Positions 11,868 to 22,179 of a DNA stretch of 64,000 bases are shown in pieces. Source of the DNA: Tillus elongatus (Eukaryota; Arthropoda; Insecta; Coleoptera; Cleridae); assembly GCA_964006375.1 (NCBI GenBank), contig OZ023266.1, positions 65,412,946 through 65,476,945 of the forward strand, given 5' to 3'. How positions within the stretch are numbered: the first letter of the stretch is position 1; every line of letters starts with the position of its first letter. The notes beneath the pieces are model-generated. The model was not told the origin of the DNA. It did no database searches and saw nothing but the letters and a program-made list of their open reading frames with translations. The position numbers and the translations under genes were made by a program.

Positions 11868-13140
11868 CCGTCAGCGCAGATCAACTGCCGACCTCCTTTC
11901 CTTTGTCACCCATTCTTGGAACAAGTCTATGGAACTACATGGCGAATACCAGATTGTCGCTCTAGACATATCCAAAGCATTCGACCAGGTCTGGCACGCA
12001 GCGCTGCTTAATAAACTACCCATCTATGGCTTACCACCAAAACTCTGTACGTCGACAGAAAATTTCCTCTCCAACCGGATCATTTCTGTTGCCGTGGATG
12101 GCCATTCCTCTAAACTGTATCCAATTAATGCAGGAGTTCCTCAAGGTTCAGCTTTAGCCCATACTTTGTTTCTTCTCCACATCAATAACCTCCTCTCTAG
12201 CACATCCAACCCAGTTCACAGTTACGCGGACGACAGCACCCTCTACTCAAATATACAATATTCTAAGCCTGTCTCTTTAGCCCAATTAGATGAGGATCGC
12301 AGACTCATGGAGGGTTCTATCTCCGTGGATCTCCAAAAAATATTAGACTGGGGAAGTATAAATCTTGTACAATTCAACCCCACCAAATCACAGTCTTGCT
12401 TTCTTTCTCATAAGAGATAAACCAGCCTTAGACCCATCACAATAAACAACCAAGTTATTCAAAGTAATGAGTCCTTTTCACTTGTTGGCATCTCTGTGGA
12501 TCGAAATCTCAATTGGCACCAACATGTCGCATCAATTGCAGAAGCGGCTGCTAAGAAATTAGGTTTCCTCTTCCGGGCTCGCAACTACTTTTCACCAGCT
12601 AATCTCGAAACTTTATATACTTCACAAATAAGACCAAACCTCGAATACTGCTCCCACATCTGCGGTGCCGCTGCCGCTTCTACACTCGCTATCCTGGACT
12701 CCATTCAAAAGAGAGCTATACGTCTCATCGGTGACCCTACCCTCACCCAAAGGCTGCCATCCCTTGCCCACCGACGTGCCGTTGGTGACCTCTCTCTCTT
12801 TTATAGATATCTGCACGGGCACTGCTCAGAGGAGCTTTCTTCCATAGTTCCTCCACCTGCTGCCCCAACAGATCTACCAGGGCAACAGAGAGAATGCACC
12901 CTTTTACTGTCCAGGTCACCAGGAATAGAGCGTCTTGTTATGCCCGCTTTCTTGTCCCGAGGACTTCCAAGTTGCGGAATTCCTTGCCGGCACATGTTTT
13001 TCCTTCTCCCCCGAACCTCCAAACCTTCAAGTCCAGAATTAACAAGCTGCCTCTTTCCCCCTTGTCGACACCCACGGTACGATAGTATTTAGGCTGTAAG
13101 CCCTCGTGGTGTGTTGTTGAAATAAATAAAAAATAAAAAA
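11868..13140 (+). mobile_element. Jockey/CR1-like non-LTR retrotransposon, 5'-truncated, copy 1
   Basis: The copy starts inside the RT domain at about 11868 and runs through the RT C-terminus to a short 3' UTR and an A-rich AATAAA-type tail near 13118-13140. The same family is present in reverse orientation at 38210-40560, where the truncation lies further upstream. The shared 3' UTR string TTTAGGCTGTAAGC is found in both. There is no RNase H domain, which fits Jockey/CR1-type elements and not the I-like elements in the window. 5' truncation with an A-rich tail is the usual result of target-primed reverse transcription. Confidence 0.88.
11878..13085 (+). pseudogene. Non-LTR reverse transcriptase, C-terminal part
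   Basis: The frame begins FRQRRSTADLLSFV and has VALDISKAFDQVWH (RT block with catalytic D), NAGVPQGSALAHTLFLLHIN (RT block 4) and HSYADDSTLYS (intact YADD active site). A TAA at 12418-12420 interrupts the frame, which then continues as GISVDRNLNWHQHV, SQIRPNLEYCSHICG and SIQKRAIRLIGDP. A frameshift near 12880-12894 moves the true C-terminus (SCYARFLVPRTSKL... INKLPLSPLSTPTVR) to another frame, ending at 13085. The endonuclease half is missing. Confidence 0.9.
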
Positions 13141-13285
13141 ATATACTTTATGAAATGCAATTTTTGTAAAACATTAAAGACACTTAATTGTTGTGCCAGG
13201 AGATGGGTTTTTACTTGTTTTTAAATAGTTGGAGACTATATGTATTCGGAAATATGTTATATGTTCCAAAGCTTAGACGCTTTAG
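13141..13285. other. Short intergenic spacer
   Basis: Nothing is recognised between the retrotransposon tail and the relic that follows. Confidence 0.3.
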
Positions 13286-13289
13286 TAAA

Positions 13290-14190
13290 TCACCAAAATT
13301 CGTGACGCAACGTTTGACAAGTGGGAAAGTTGACACTAAAAGCGTGTGCTTTTCAACCAAAACTAGTTGGCCGATTAAATATCGTAAGCGAAGGTATTAC
13401 GAGACGATTTATAAATAGCAATAGCAATGGCAATATCGATAGAAGGGGCATATATTTCCAACCTTTCTGCCGTAGTCGAAGGAAGTGAGACTGGCTGTGA
13501 CTTATGGATCTTCTAACAGCTCGTTTCTGAATAGAGTCTTGGAGGGACAAGGTTGTCTTTGTGGCAGCACCCAAGACTCGAGAACAATATTTCAACTGTG
13601 GGCGTAGCTATGCTTTATAGACCGTCAAAAGCTGCTGTGGTACCAACTTTGAACTTAAAAAAGAAACTCAACCTTCTCTGCTGCTGCTTTAGTAATATTG
13701 AAAAAATGTGAGCGCCAGCAAAGATCATCTGCAACAGTTATACCCAATGTAGAGATTGCGGCTTGTTTCGGCAGTATCTTGTAAGCTACCTAAACGTTTG
13801 TGTCTTGCAGGTCACTCTGCCTAAAGAAAAGGCAATTGTGTGTTTTGGAGGCATTAACCAGATAACAAGATGTGCAGAATCTTAGCTGAGAATATTAGAC
13901 TGGTCGCCATTAAGGGAGCTGGTTACATTAACTCTAATTGACAAAGAGCTAGAATCAGATATGGCCGAGTCGATGAGAACATGCAGTTAAGAGTACTATC
14001 ATCGGCACAGCTATGAATCAGAGTATAGTTTGTTCACAGGAGGTCAGTTGGACTCAAAAAAAGTGTTGGAACCAAAACGGACCCTTGAGGAACACCCTCA
14101 CCCATTTTTATTTCATCTGCTGAAACACCCTCAAAAACAACATACGAGGAGCGCTCCTTTACAAAATGATATAACGTGAGTCTCGCTGCT
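13290..14190 (-). pseudogene. Decayed Jockey/CR1-like reverse transcriptase
   Basis: On the minus strand, broken frames give GVPQGSVLVPTLF (near 14070-14100), HSCADDSTLNC (active site, near 13990-14015) and KYCSRVLGAATKTTLSLQDSIQKRAV (near 13500-13595). This is the RT-to-C-terminus order seen in the copy just upstream at 11878-13085, but the sequence is much more diverged, so it is an older insertion of a related family. A third relic with the same C-terminal block lies at 59030-59425. Confidence 0.75.
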
Positions 14191-14430
14191 CTAGGTTTTG
14201 CACCAAATATTGTAGTGTGAATTTTTGGTAACTACTGCTTTCCGGCAAGTTTTATTGAACCAGAGTTTCGATTTGTTATCGACATGTTTTGATAAATGAG
14301 GAATATAGGTTTCAGTGCCTTATATAATAATTTTAGTAATGGAGTTGGAGCTGTAGGATTAATATTTCGATAACAGACATCTGCCCAAGGAAACGAAGAG
14401 TGAAAGTCGAGTAAACTAAGTTTACACATA

Positions 14431-14545
14431 CCCCTGATGAAGCTAACTTTGTTAGCGAAACGATCGTTGGGTCAAAAACTGTATTGTGATGAATAGGGTT
14501 CTCCAAATTGTGCTTAGCAGTGATCATCACAGGCTCCAATTTTCT
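14431..14545 (+). ncRNA. Hammerhead-core-like motif and dispersed repeat
   Basis: CTGATGA (14434-14440), one extra A, a perfect 6-bp hairpin GCTAAC/GTTAGC with a TTT loop, then GAAAC (14457-14461) reproduce the order of a hammerhead ribozyme core (CUGANGA, stem II, GAAA). PLEs and some other retroelements are known to carry such ribozymes. The extra base before stem II departs from the canonical core, so activity is doubtful. The bases that follow (CTGTATTGTGATGAATAGGG) recur near 230, so this is the end of a dispersed element. Confidence 0.4.
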
Positions 14546-14550
14546 CACTC

Positions 14551-14552
<2 letters not shown>

Positions 14553-14624
<72 letters not shown>
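14553..14624. repeat. (TA)n microsatellite
   Basis: About 36 TA units, not flanked by recognisable Helentron-like halves. Confidence 0.95.
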
Positions 14625-14627
<3 letters not shown>

Positions 14628-14697
14628 CGTGTGTCACATATAGTGCCTACCTTATTTCTGATGATTTTCAGAATACATCTAACCTAATACATGGTTG

Positions 14698-14750
14698 ACA
14701 TAAAGTATGGAACCAAGCAAATAACTTTAAAAGAAAATCGATAATTTAGT
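14698..14750 (+). repeat. Mariner-like TIR fragment
   Basis: TAAAGTATGGAACCAAGCAA and the bases after it match, in inverse orientation, the block at about 21475-21525. It looks like a mariner-type end; whether the two belong to one element is unclear. Confidence 0.4.
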
Positions 14751-14849
14751 AGCTTCTTTGTAAGATATGATGTATAATTTAATAAACAAATAACTAAATC
14801 AATAAAATAGTGAAAGGTCAATCAGAGTAGATAAGAGCACCTGATTTGA

Positions 14850-15985
14850 TTAGTGCTTATAGACACTGAATTTATCGATTATACAAGAACGAGATTTCAG
14901 GCCTGGAAACGCTTTAAGCGATCTGTGAGTTATTCAGGGGACTTGGAAAAAGTATCAGGGTATTGTCTGCAATTAAACAATTTCTTTGTGAGGAGATGGT
15001 GGAGAGAAATGTCCACGTTGATCTGGGTAGCTTCTGGAGGTATGTCAACCTCAAAAAAAAGTCAATCTGGTCATTCTGCCCTCTAACATAAGGGGGAGTC
15101 TGTTGCGAGTGCTGCAGATGCAGTGAATACCTTTGCGGTGTACTTTCAGGGCTCCTGCTTGGGTGCGTCTAGCGGCCTTCTCATGTGATGCTCGCCCTGT
15201 TGCAATGGTGGGACTAACTTGGATATCAAACGAGTTTTGGAGGAACTGCTCTTAAGCGCTTTGCTTTATATCAAACCGAAGCACACATTAGACCCTGATC
15301 AAACTCCAGCTTTCCTGGTCAACGATTGTGCTTGTTCAGCCGTTAAGTATATCGTTTAGTATGTAGCTGCTGTCTTTTGTGTTTTGTATATGGAGAACTG
15401 TGAATAAACTATTGCTAGGGCATCGAAGACACTCGCATTTCTTATTCGCAATTCCGGTTCCTTTCATAATGGGGACACTTTTCGCCTCTTGTTCGGTGCG
15501 TATGTCCGGCCGCATCTGGAGTATGCCTGTAGTCTCATCTGCATAACGTCCATATATACGCTCTTGAAGTTTTCCAACGGAGATTTGCAAAGTTCCTTGC
15601 AGAGCAGTTCGGGTGTATGCCGCAACTGGTACACCACAGGCCGACTTACTATCGAGATTCTCATTGGAATATCTGCAGGTTAGGCAAGTATATTCTGCCC
15701 TATCTCTTGATATATAGTTTACTGCACATTGAGATCCTCTGTACTGAACGGTTAACACAGCTCAAGAAGACAAGACTTGTTTCATCTATCGCCACGAACG
15801 ACCTTTGTTAAGCTTAACTCACCGATTTACAGATCGCGCTCGATTTATAACAGCGTTCATCAGTCGACAGACATATTGTGTTGTGATGAGTCTGAGCTGA
15901 GATAATATGTTGCATCGCTGCTTGGTGATTAGTAGTCTCCTATGATGTTAATTTCTCTAGTGTATGCTATATCTTTCATATTGTA
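14850..15985 (+). pseudogene. CR1/Jockey-like ORF2 relic with internal deletion
   Basis: The plus strand gives IDYTRTRFQAWKRFKRS, RRWWREMSTLIWVASGG and SAADAVNTFAVYF, the region between endonuclease and RT in non-LTR ORF2 proteins, then TLDPDQTPAFLVNDCA, the start of RT. Right after this the sequence jumps to LFGAYVRPHLEYACSLICI, a C-terminal block, so most of the RT including the active site is deleted near 15340-15480. Broken frames then continue to about 15985 (LIYSLLHIEILCTE, NSVHQSTDILCCDESELR). It is a different family from the copies at 11878 and 38210. Confidence 0.7.
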
Positions 15986-16044
15986 TTCATACTCTATTTG
16001 AGATAATTTCCGTTGGGTATATGTACCATATAAATAAATAAATC

Positions 16045-16195
16045 CATTTGGGATTCTCATTTGACCAATACGTTGAATTTTGGCGATATAGTGTTCTATT
16101 TAAAGAAAAAGTTGCCTCTTTAGAAAATACCACATGAGTTGCAAAATATTCGTGAACATTACAGATTTCCAACATTCGTTCGCAAAACTTCAACT
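16045..16195 (-). pseudogene. Mariner transposase relic, first catalytic D replaced
   Basis: The minus strand reads QLKFCERMLEICNVHEYF, HVVFSKEATFSLNRTLYRQN and YWSNENPKW. This matches the first-aspartate region of the D,D41D transposases at 16965 and 29164 (FSDESTF and YWSNENPHW), except that the aspartate is now lysine. The match stops where a Helentron-like 5' end begins (about 16211), so that insertion probably cut it. Confidence 0.7.
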
Positions 16196-16335
16196 GTACC
16201 TTATACTGATGGTATTTTTTTATTAAAAAAATCACTAATAGAGAGGTATCGATGGTCAGACTTTCCAAAACAATTTTCAAATGAGCGGGAACTAGAACCC
16301 CTAAAACCCATATCCGGGGTCAGTTTTAATTTTTA

Positions 16336-16339
<4 letters not shown>

Positions 16340-16405
<66 letters not shown>
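16340..16405. repeat. (TA)n microsatellite, left part
   Basis: TA tract of the Helentron-like element, ending exactly at the left end of the inserted mariner. Confidence 0.95.
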
Positions 16406-16408
<3 letters not shown>

Positions 16409-18466
16409 GGTCGCTGATAAGTCTGGAAACGGTCGATTATCCGGGAAAATATACAAGGTGTCGAAAAAAGTTTTATACAAAAGTTTTTGGGTTCTTCAAT
16501 GTCTACTAGGCGGTGATAATTTTATTTATACAGGGTTGGTCATACAGGCGTGGCACACCAATATTAATTTTTTTTTAATGGAACACCCTATATATTATTC
16601 GATATTTCAATCCTTCTCTTAATTTTGAGCAACATTTATGAGAAGCATAATGTACCTAAACTCAATTGTTTCCGGGTAAAAAAATAATTAAAAATAAACG
16701 CTACTGTTTTTAAAATCTATTGGATGAAGAACAAAAATAAATTAAAAGTAGAATATCTCTTGAAAACAATCTGTGAGTGTGAAAAGAACCAGTTGCGATG
16801 TTTTTAACATTGTTTGGAATCCCAAGATAAGATAAGATGCCCATAAGAAACGCAGTATTATTCTTTTGTTTTAAAATGTTTCCAGGACAACGAATGTCAA
16901 ACATTCATTCAGTGTCAACAGTTTTGTAACATTAGTAATTTAGTGTCAACAGTTTTTGTGCAAAATGGCAAGTTTAAGTGAAACCGAACGTATCGAAATT
17001 TTAATGATGATAGGGTACGGTGATAGAACACGAAGTTTTGCTCAAGTGGTGATTATGTTCAATGAGTTGCATCCTGAGCGGGAATCGATCTCCAAATCCA
17101 CAGTTTCGAAAACTTTGCATCGTTTTCACGAAACTGGCGGTATCAAGGATAAACCTAGAACTGGAAGGCCAGTAACCGTTACAAATGAAGAAAATTCTTT
17201 GAATGTAATATTGGATGTGGTGGAAAATCCGAAAACTTCGGCACAGCAATTGGCTTTAAATCACAATATGAGTCGATATTCAATTCAAAAGATTACGAAG
17301 CAGGAAAAGTTCCGTCCATATAAAATTCATTTATTGCAAGAACTGAGTGAAGACGATTTTGATCGCAGAATCGAGTTCTGTGAACTTATTATGGAGAAGT
17401 TACGCCAAAATTTTAACTTTGCCAACCACATTTTGTTTTCCGACGAATCTACATTTTGTTTGTATGGACAAGTCAACCGACACAACTGTAGGTACTGGTC
17501 AGACGAAAACCCACATTGGATGGAACAAATTCACACCCAAAGACCGCAAAAAGTAAATGTGTGCTATTATTGGTGGACATATCATAGGACCTTATTTTAT
17601 ACACGGTAATTTGAACTCTGCTCGATATTTGACACTTTTGCAAGAATCAATTGTTCCAGACGTTAGTCGATTATTTCCGAACAATAACGACCCAAATCTA
17701 CCAGCGGAAGAAATATGGTTTCAGCAGGTTGGGGCACCCCTCATTTTGGAATTGAGGTACGGGAATATCTGAATCAAACCTTTCCTGGCAGATGGATAGG
17801 GCGCAGGGGAACTATTGAATGGCCAGCTAGGTCTCCCGACATGACGCCGCTTGACTTTTTTTTGTGGGGTCATGTAAAAAATTTAATTTACCAAAATAGA
17901 CCGCAGAATATTGAAGAGTTGCAAGCAAGGATTGTGTATGAAATTAATAACATTCCTCAAAACGCTCTTGTAAATGCAGTGCAATGTTTTGTTAAGCGAA
18001 TTCATTATTGTCAGGAGGTCAATGGAGAACACTTTGAACATCTTATAAAATAGGATTTCAAACAATGTTAAAAACATCGCAACCGGTTCTTTTCACACTC
18101 ACAGATTGTTTTCAAGAGATATTCTACTTTTCATTTATTTTTGTTCTTCATCCAATAGATTTTAAAAACAATAGCGTTTATTTTTATTTATTTTTTTACC
18201 CGGAAACGATTGAGTTTATGTACATCATGCTTCTGATAAATGTTGCTCAAAATTAAGAGAAGGATTGAAATATCGAATAATATATAGGGTGTTCCATTAA
18301 AAAAAAATTAATATTGGTGTGCCACGCCTGTATGACCAACCCTGTATAAATGAAATTATCACCGCCTAGTAGACATTGAAGAACCCAAAAACTTTTGTAT
18401 AAAACTTTTTTCGACACCTTGTATATTTTCCCGGATAATCGACCGTTTCCAGACTTATCAGCGACC

Positions 18467-18469
<3 letters not shown>
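16406..18469 (+). mobile_element. Mariner with ~405-bp TIRs inserted in (TA)n
   Basis: Ends CAGGGTCGCTGATAAGTCTG and CAGACTTATCAGCGACCCTG are exact complements, each directly flanked by (TA)n. The TIRs run from the ends to about 16814 and from 18062, roughly 405 bp, and are nearly identical, so the insertion is fairly young. A second end-like motif (TACAGGGTTGG) lies 125 bp inside each end. Length is 2064 bp, with one transposase pseudogene on the plus strand. Confidence 0.92.
16965..18053 (+). pseudogene. Mariner transposase (D,D41D), frameshifted, second Asp mutated
   Basis: I start at MASLSETERIEILMMIGYGD, where the related protein at 29164 also starts. The helix-turn-helix region, ISKSTVSKTLHRFHETGGI, is followed by a GRPVTVT linker like the GRP motif of mariners. 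First aspartate: FSDESTFCLYG. A frameshift near 17555 moves the frame to IIGGHIIGPYFIHGNLNSAR. The second catalytic block reads QQVGAP: codon 17728-17730 is GTT where every relative has GAT, so Asp is now Val. A one-base deletion just after it restores the frame for HFGIEVREYLNQTFPGRWIG and the third aspartate in TPLDFFLWG. The protein would be ~360 residues; this copy is inactive on three counts. Confidence 0.92.

Positions 18470-18554
<85 letters not shown>
18470..18554. repeat. (TA)n microsatellite, right part
   Basis: TA tract directly following the right end of the mariner; its copy in the tandem duplication is at 19243. Confidence 0.95.
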
Positions 18555-18556
<2 letters not shown>

Positions 18557-19239
18557 TCAAACTGACCCCGAATATGAGTTCTAGGGGTCCTAGTTCCCGA
18601 TATTCGACTGATGACTCAAAAATTAGTTAACCGATTTTAATGAAACTCAGCAAGTGCCTTCTTTTTATTAATAGCTTGGATGGGTTCGTTAGCTAGGAAA
18701 ATCGGACAAGGTTTTCCGTGAGAATTTTGTTGTTTTTTTTTTTGGAGGGAAAATTTTTTTATCTCCGAAAGTTACAAAGCTATTGTAATAAAATTTAGTG
18801 GAAATATTGCCCTTGCAAAGACCTTACTACGTACCAAAACAAAACTTTCTAGGTTTATGAAAAATTGAATTATTAAAATTTGAAGCACTTAATAAAAATT
18901 CGCTACCATAACGCACTTGCTGCGCTTCGAACTTTTTTTATATTTTCTCTACAAAGCGCTGATGTTGTGATTGAAGTTTGAGGTGATTATTTTAATTCAA
19001 AGGCGATCTTTTCTCTAATATTTTCGTTACTGACGGTCTGAAATATCGAATAATATATAGGGTGTTCCATTAAAAAAAAAATAATATTGGTGTGCCACGC
19101 CTGTATGACCAACCCTGTATAAATGAAATTATCACCGCCTAGTAGACATTGAAGAACCCAAAAACTTTTGTATAAAACTTTTTTCGACACCTTGTATATT
19201 TTCCCGGATAATCGACCGTTTCCAGACTTATCAGCGACC

Positions 19240-19353
<114 letters not shown>

Positions 19354-20079
19354 TCAAACTGACCCCGAATATGAGTTCTAGGGGTCCTAGTTCCCGATAT
19401 TCGACTGATGACTCAAAAATTAGTTAACCGATTTTAATGAAACTCAGCAAGTGCCTTCTTTTTATTAATAGCTTGGATGGGTTCGTTAGCTAGGAAAATC
19501 GGACAAGGTTTTCCGTGAGAATTTTGTTGTTTTTTTTTTGGAGGGAAAATTTTTTTATCTCCGAAAGTTACAAAGCTATTGTAATAAAACTTAGTGGAAA
19601 TATTGCCCTTGCAAAGACCTTACTACGTACCAAAACAAAACTTTCTAGGTTTATGAAAAATTGAGTTATTAAAATTTGAAGCACTTAATAAAAATTCGCT
19701 ACCATAACGCACTTGCTGCGCTTCGAACTTTTTTTATATTTTCTCTACAAAGCGCTGATGTTGTGATTGAAGTTTGAGGTGATTATTTTAATTCAAAGGC
19801 GATCTTTTCTCTAATATTTTCGTTACTGACGGTCTGCGGCCTTTTAGTTTTTGGCAATTTTGAACTATCCCGGTTAAATTAAAATTGTTTTTTAGTAACA
19901 GCTCAACGTGTTATGTTTCTTTCGGGATGCAAATCATTAATGACACATTTGCACATGACATCTAACACGATTGCTAAAATCGATCGTCATTAGAATTTTA
20001 ATTCGCTCTTGTTCAGTTAATGTAAACCTTATAATTAGTATCTCATTTCTGAACGTCACACAGTCTGGGATAGATATGA

Positions 20080-20185
20080 CCTAAACATTAAATGAAAGGC
20101 TTCTCTTCAGACAACAAATTTATTTAAAAATATTTCCCGGCGCGTTTCGACACTCTAAGAGGTCATCTTCAGGGGATAAATCTAG
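20080..20185 (-). mobile_element. Probable PLE terminal fragment with hammerhead-like core
   Basis: On the minus strand CTGAAGA (complement of about 20166-20172), one base, a GACCTC/GAG-GTC hairpin with TTA loop, and GAAACGCG follow in order. This matches the layout at 14431 and at the PLE ends (47125, 52575). No PLE coding sequence is recognised beside it, so assignment to a PLE rests on this motif alone. Confidence 0.45.
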
Positions 20186-21335
20186 AATCATAACAAAAAA
20201 TTAAAACACAAGCAGTTACAGCACCACAAGTTAAAAAACTATGTCAAAGCTAAAACCTGCAGTCAAAAATAAATTAAATTAAAACATCAGAGCAAACTGC
20301 CAAGCGTTGAAAGCTACAAAAATACAAAAAGTCTATTATTTGAAAATTAAACATTTAAAGTCTATTGCAGAAATAGAACAATCCAAGTAGTAGAACTGAC
20401 AGGGTAAACACCACAAGTGGCAAGCACAGTCACGCAAAAACCCAGTGAGAACCATTAAGGTGAAGAAATTCATAAGAGGTTAAAAGAGAAAAACAAAATG
20501 GAAAGTACTCACTTGATCAATTCTTGAAATTGAATTTGAAACTATACAAAAGATTCAATAGGCAGAAACTTCATCTGTTGTACTAGAGGTTCTTCAACAC
20601 TACATCTGAGTTCGTCAAAAATTTGTCCCCAAACAAAAATCAATGAAAAAGATCGACAATTTAAATGAACAGCAGCAATGAAGGTCTGCCATTATGCCAA
20701 CTTGAACGGATAGGGGGCACTGGCGCAAGTGCAGCAGGCTGAATCAGAAACAAGTGTCAGAAGCGACATGTCAATGACAAAATAAGCAGAAATGGAAGGG
20801 GAGCCACAGAACAGCCACCTTCAAATCCATCATAGTTCTGGTCACATAGAAAACAATAGAGTTCAGTAGCACTATTACACCAATTGGTTGTAGAAGGAAG
20901 GAAACCAACCTGATGATGACACGTCAGTCTTTGGGTGCCATTTGAGGGAGAGTGGCCACTGATTCAACAAAAATACAGATGCTGAGATCTTGCACCCTTC
21001 AAGTTTTGGTATAGAGCAATTTGCCTTAGAAAAAGTTGAGATTTTCAAACATTTCAACTACCACGCCAGTGATGTTTTGAACTTGTCCAACACTGATATA
21101 ACAAACTTTTCGTGTTCATTTAGTTATAATTATTATTAACTTTAAAGTGATAAACTTCACTTTATTAACAATTACCCACTGGATGGTATAGGTTGCTTAT
21201 TTCCATTGTTTTTACTCTAGTGTGTGAAAATAGCAAATAAATATTAAGTGCTTTATTTTTCCCGTTTTTTTTTCAGCTAATAATACTAAACCCAGAATGG
21301 ATTAATTGTGGAAGGCAAGCTCTATTAAAATATGA
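20186..21335. other. Intergenic DNA, nothing recognised
   Basis: No gene or repeat is recognised. The minus frame at 20875-21057 has no known motif. The stretch may be the body or UTR of the element whose end is at 20080-20185. Confidence 0.35.
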
Positions 21336-21339
21336 GAAA

Positions 21340-21525
21340 ATAGAGAGGTGTCCAATTTAAATAAATAAAATTTAGGGTACTTCCGGTTTAACCGCAAGTA
21401 CATTTACAACAAAAGCATTTCTTTAGATGCACTATGCGCCATTACACTTGCTTACAAAGTTTCACCAGTATGATCGTTTTCGTTTTAAAGTTATTTCCCT
21501 GGTTCCATACTTTATCCCAACCGTA
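21340..21525 (-). repeat. Mariner TIR relic
   Basis: The blocks GAGGTGTCCAATTTAAATAA and ACTTCCGGTTTAACCGCAAG are diverged versions of blocks in the right TIR of the 7464-10684 mariner (near 10505-10555). The outer end, GGTTCCATACTTTATCCCAA, is the inverse of the block at 14698. Confidence 0.45.
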
Positions 21526-22177
21526 TATTAAAAATACATAGTAAGGGTTATTATTGTTATTACGCTAATTTTGTTTTTATGTTAAATAGAGACATACATC
21601 ATAAACATTTTAAATATGTTACCTGACATTTTAAACTAATTTATTTTTAAATAACTTTTTTTATTAAAATACCATAATGCACCAACAGGCTTTTATTTAT
21701 AGTTGTTGTGAATGCCTATAAATAAACCTAATTTTATCTTCTCTAAAGATGTCGTTAAGAGGAAAACCAATTACAAGGAAAAAAATACGCATTTTTGAAT
21801 TCAGAGAAAAACTCTTTCCATCTGTATTTATTAATATTCAGTTAATAAATAAACCAATCCAAATCTAATGCTTAAACGTGTGGGTGGAGAAGTTGAATTT
21901 TAATTTATAATACAATTTATAATTTAAAAATCTTTTAAGAGTAAACGTAAAACCTTTGACATATGACCCTAAGTAACGACGACATATAACGAATAGGTGT
22001 TCCAGTCAATCAAAATTGACAAGATGTCATGCCACTGCAATATTTTAATATCACCGCGTCGTGAACAAAACGAGAAAATCTGTTAAGTAAATATCGATAA
22101 ACCCTTGTTTTCTCTGCCCCCTTTGATCAAATTATGCGTTATTCCGATTCCGTCGTTACCTACCGGCATTGAACATT
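21526..22177. other. Intergenic DNA, nothing recognised
   Basis: AT-rich sequence without a supported gene. Confidence 0.35.
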
Positions 22178-22179
22178 TA

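Larger units (their letters stand above)
16211..18930 (+). mobile_element. Helentron-like non-autonomous element split by a mariner
   Basis: The 5' half (16211-16340) has TTTTATTAAAAAAATCACTA, GAGAGGTATCGATGG and the ACCCATATCCGGGGTCAG block before the TA tract. The 3' half (18554-18930) has TTAACCGATTTTAATGAAAC, GGCAAGTGCC-like and AGGAAAATCGGACAAGG blocks, and the terminal hairpin ACGCA-CTTGC-TGCG at 18911-18924. In complete copies (40592, 56613) the two halves are joined by (TA)n alone. Here a 2.06-kb mariner sits between two TA tracts. The element has no coding capacity and would depend on an autonomous relative for its protein. Confidence 0.8.

Noticed and set aside
20875..21057. Minus-strand frame with KWHPKTDVSSSG as PLE or host coding
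   Set aside because: No motif beyond chance; neighbouring frames are closed.
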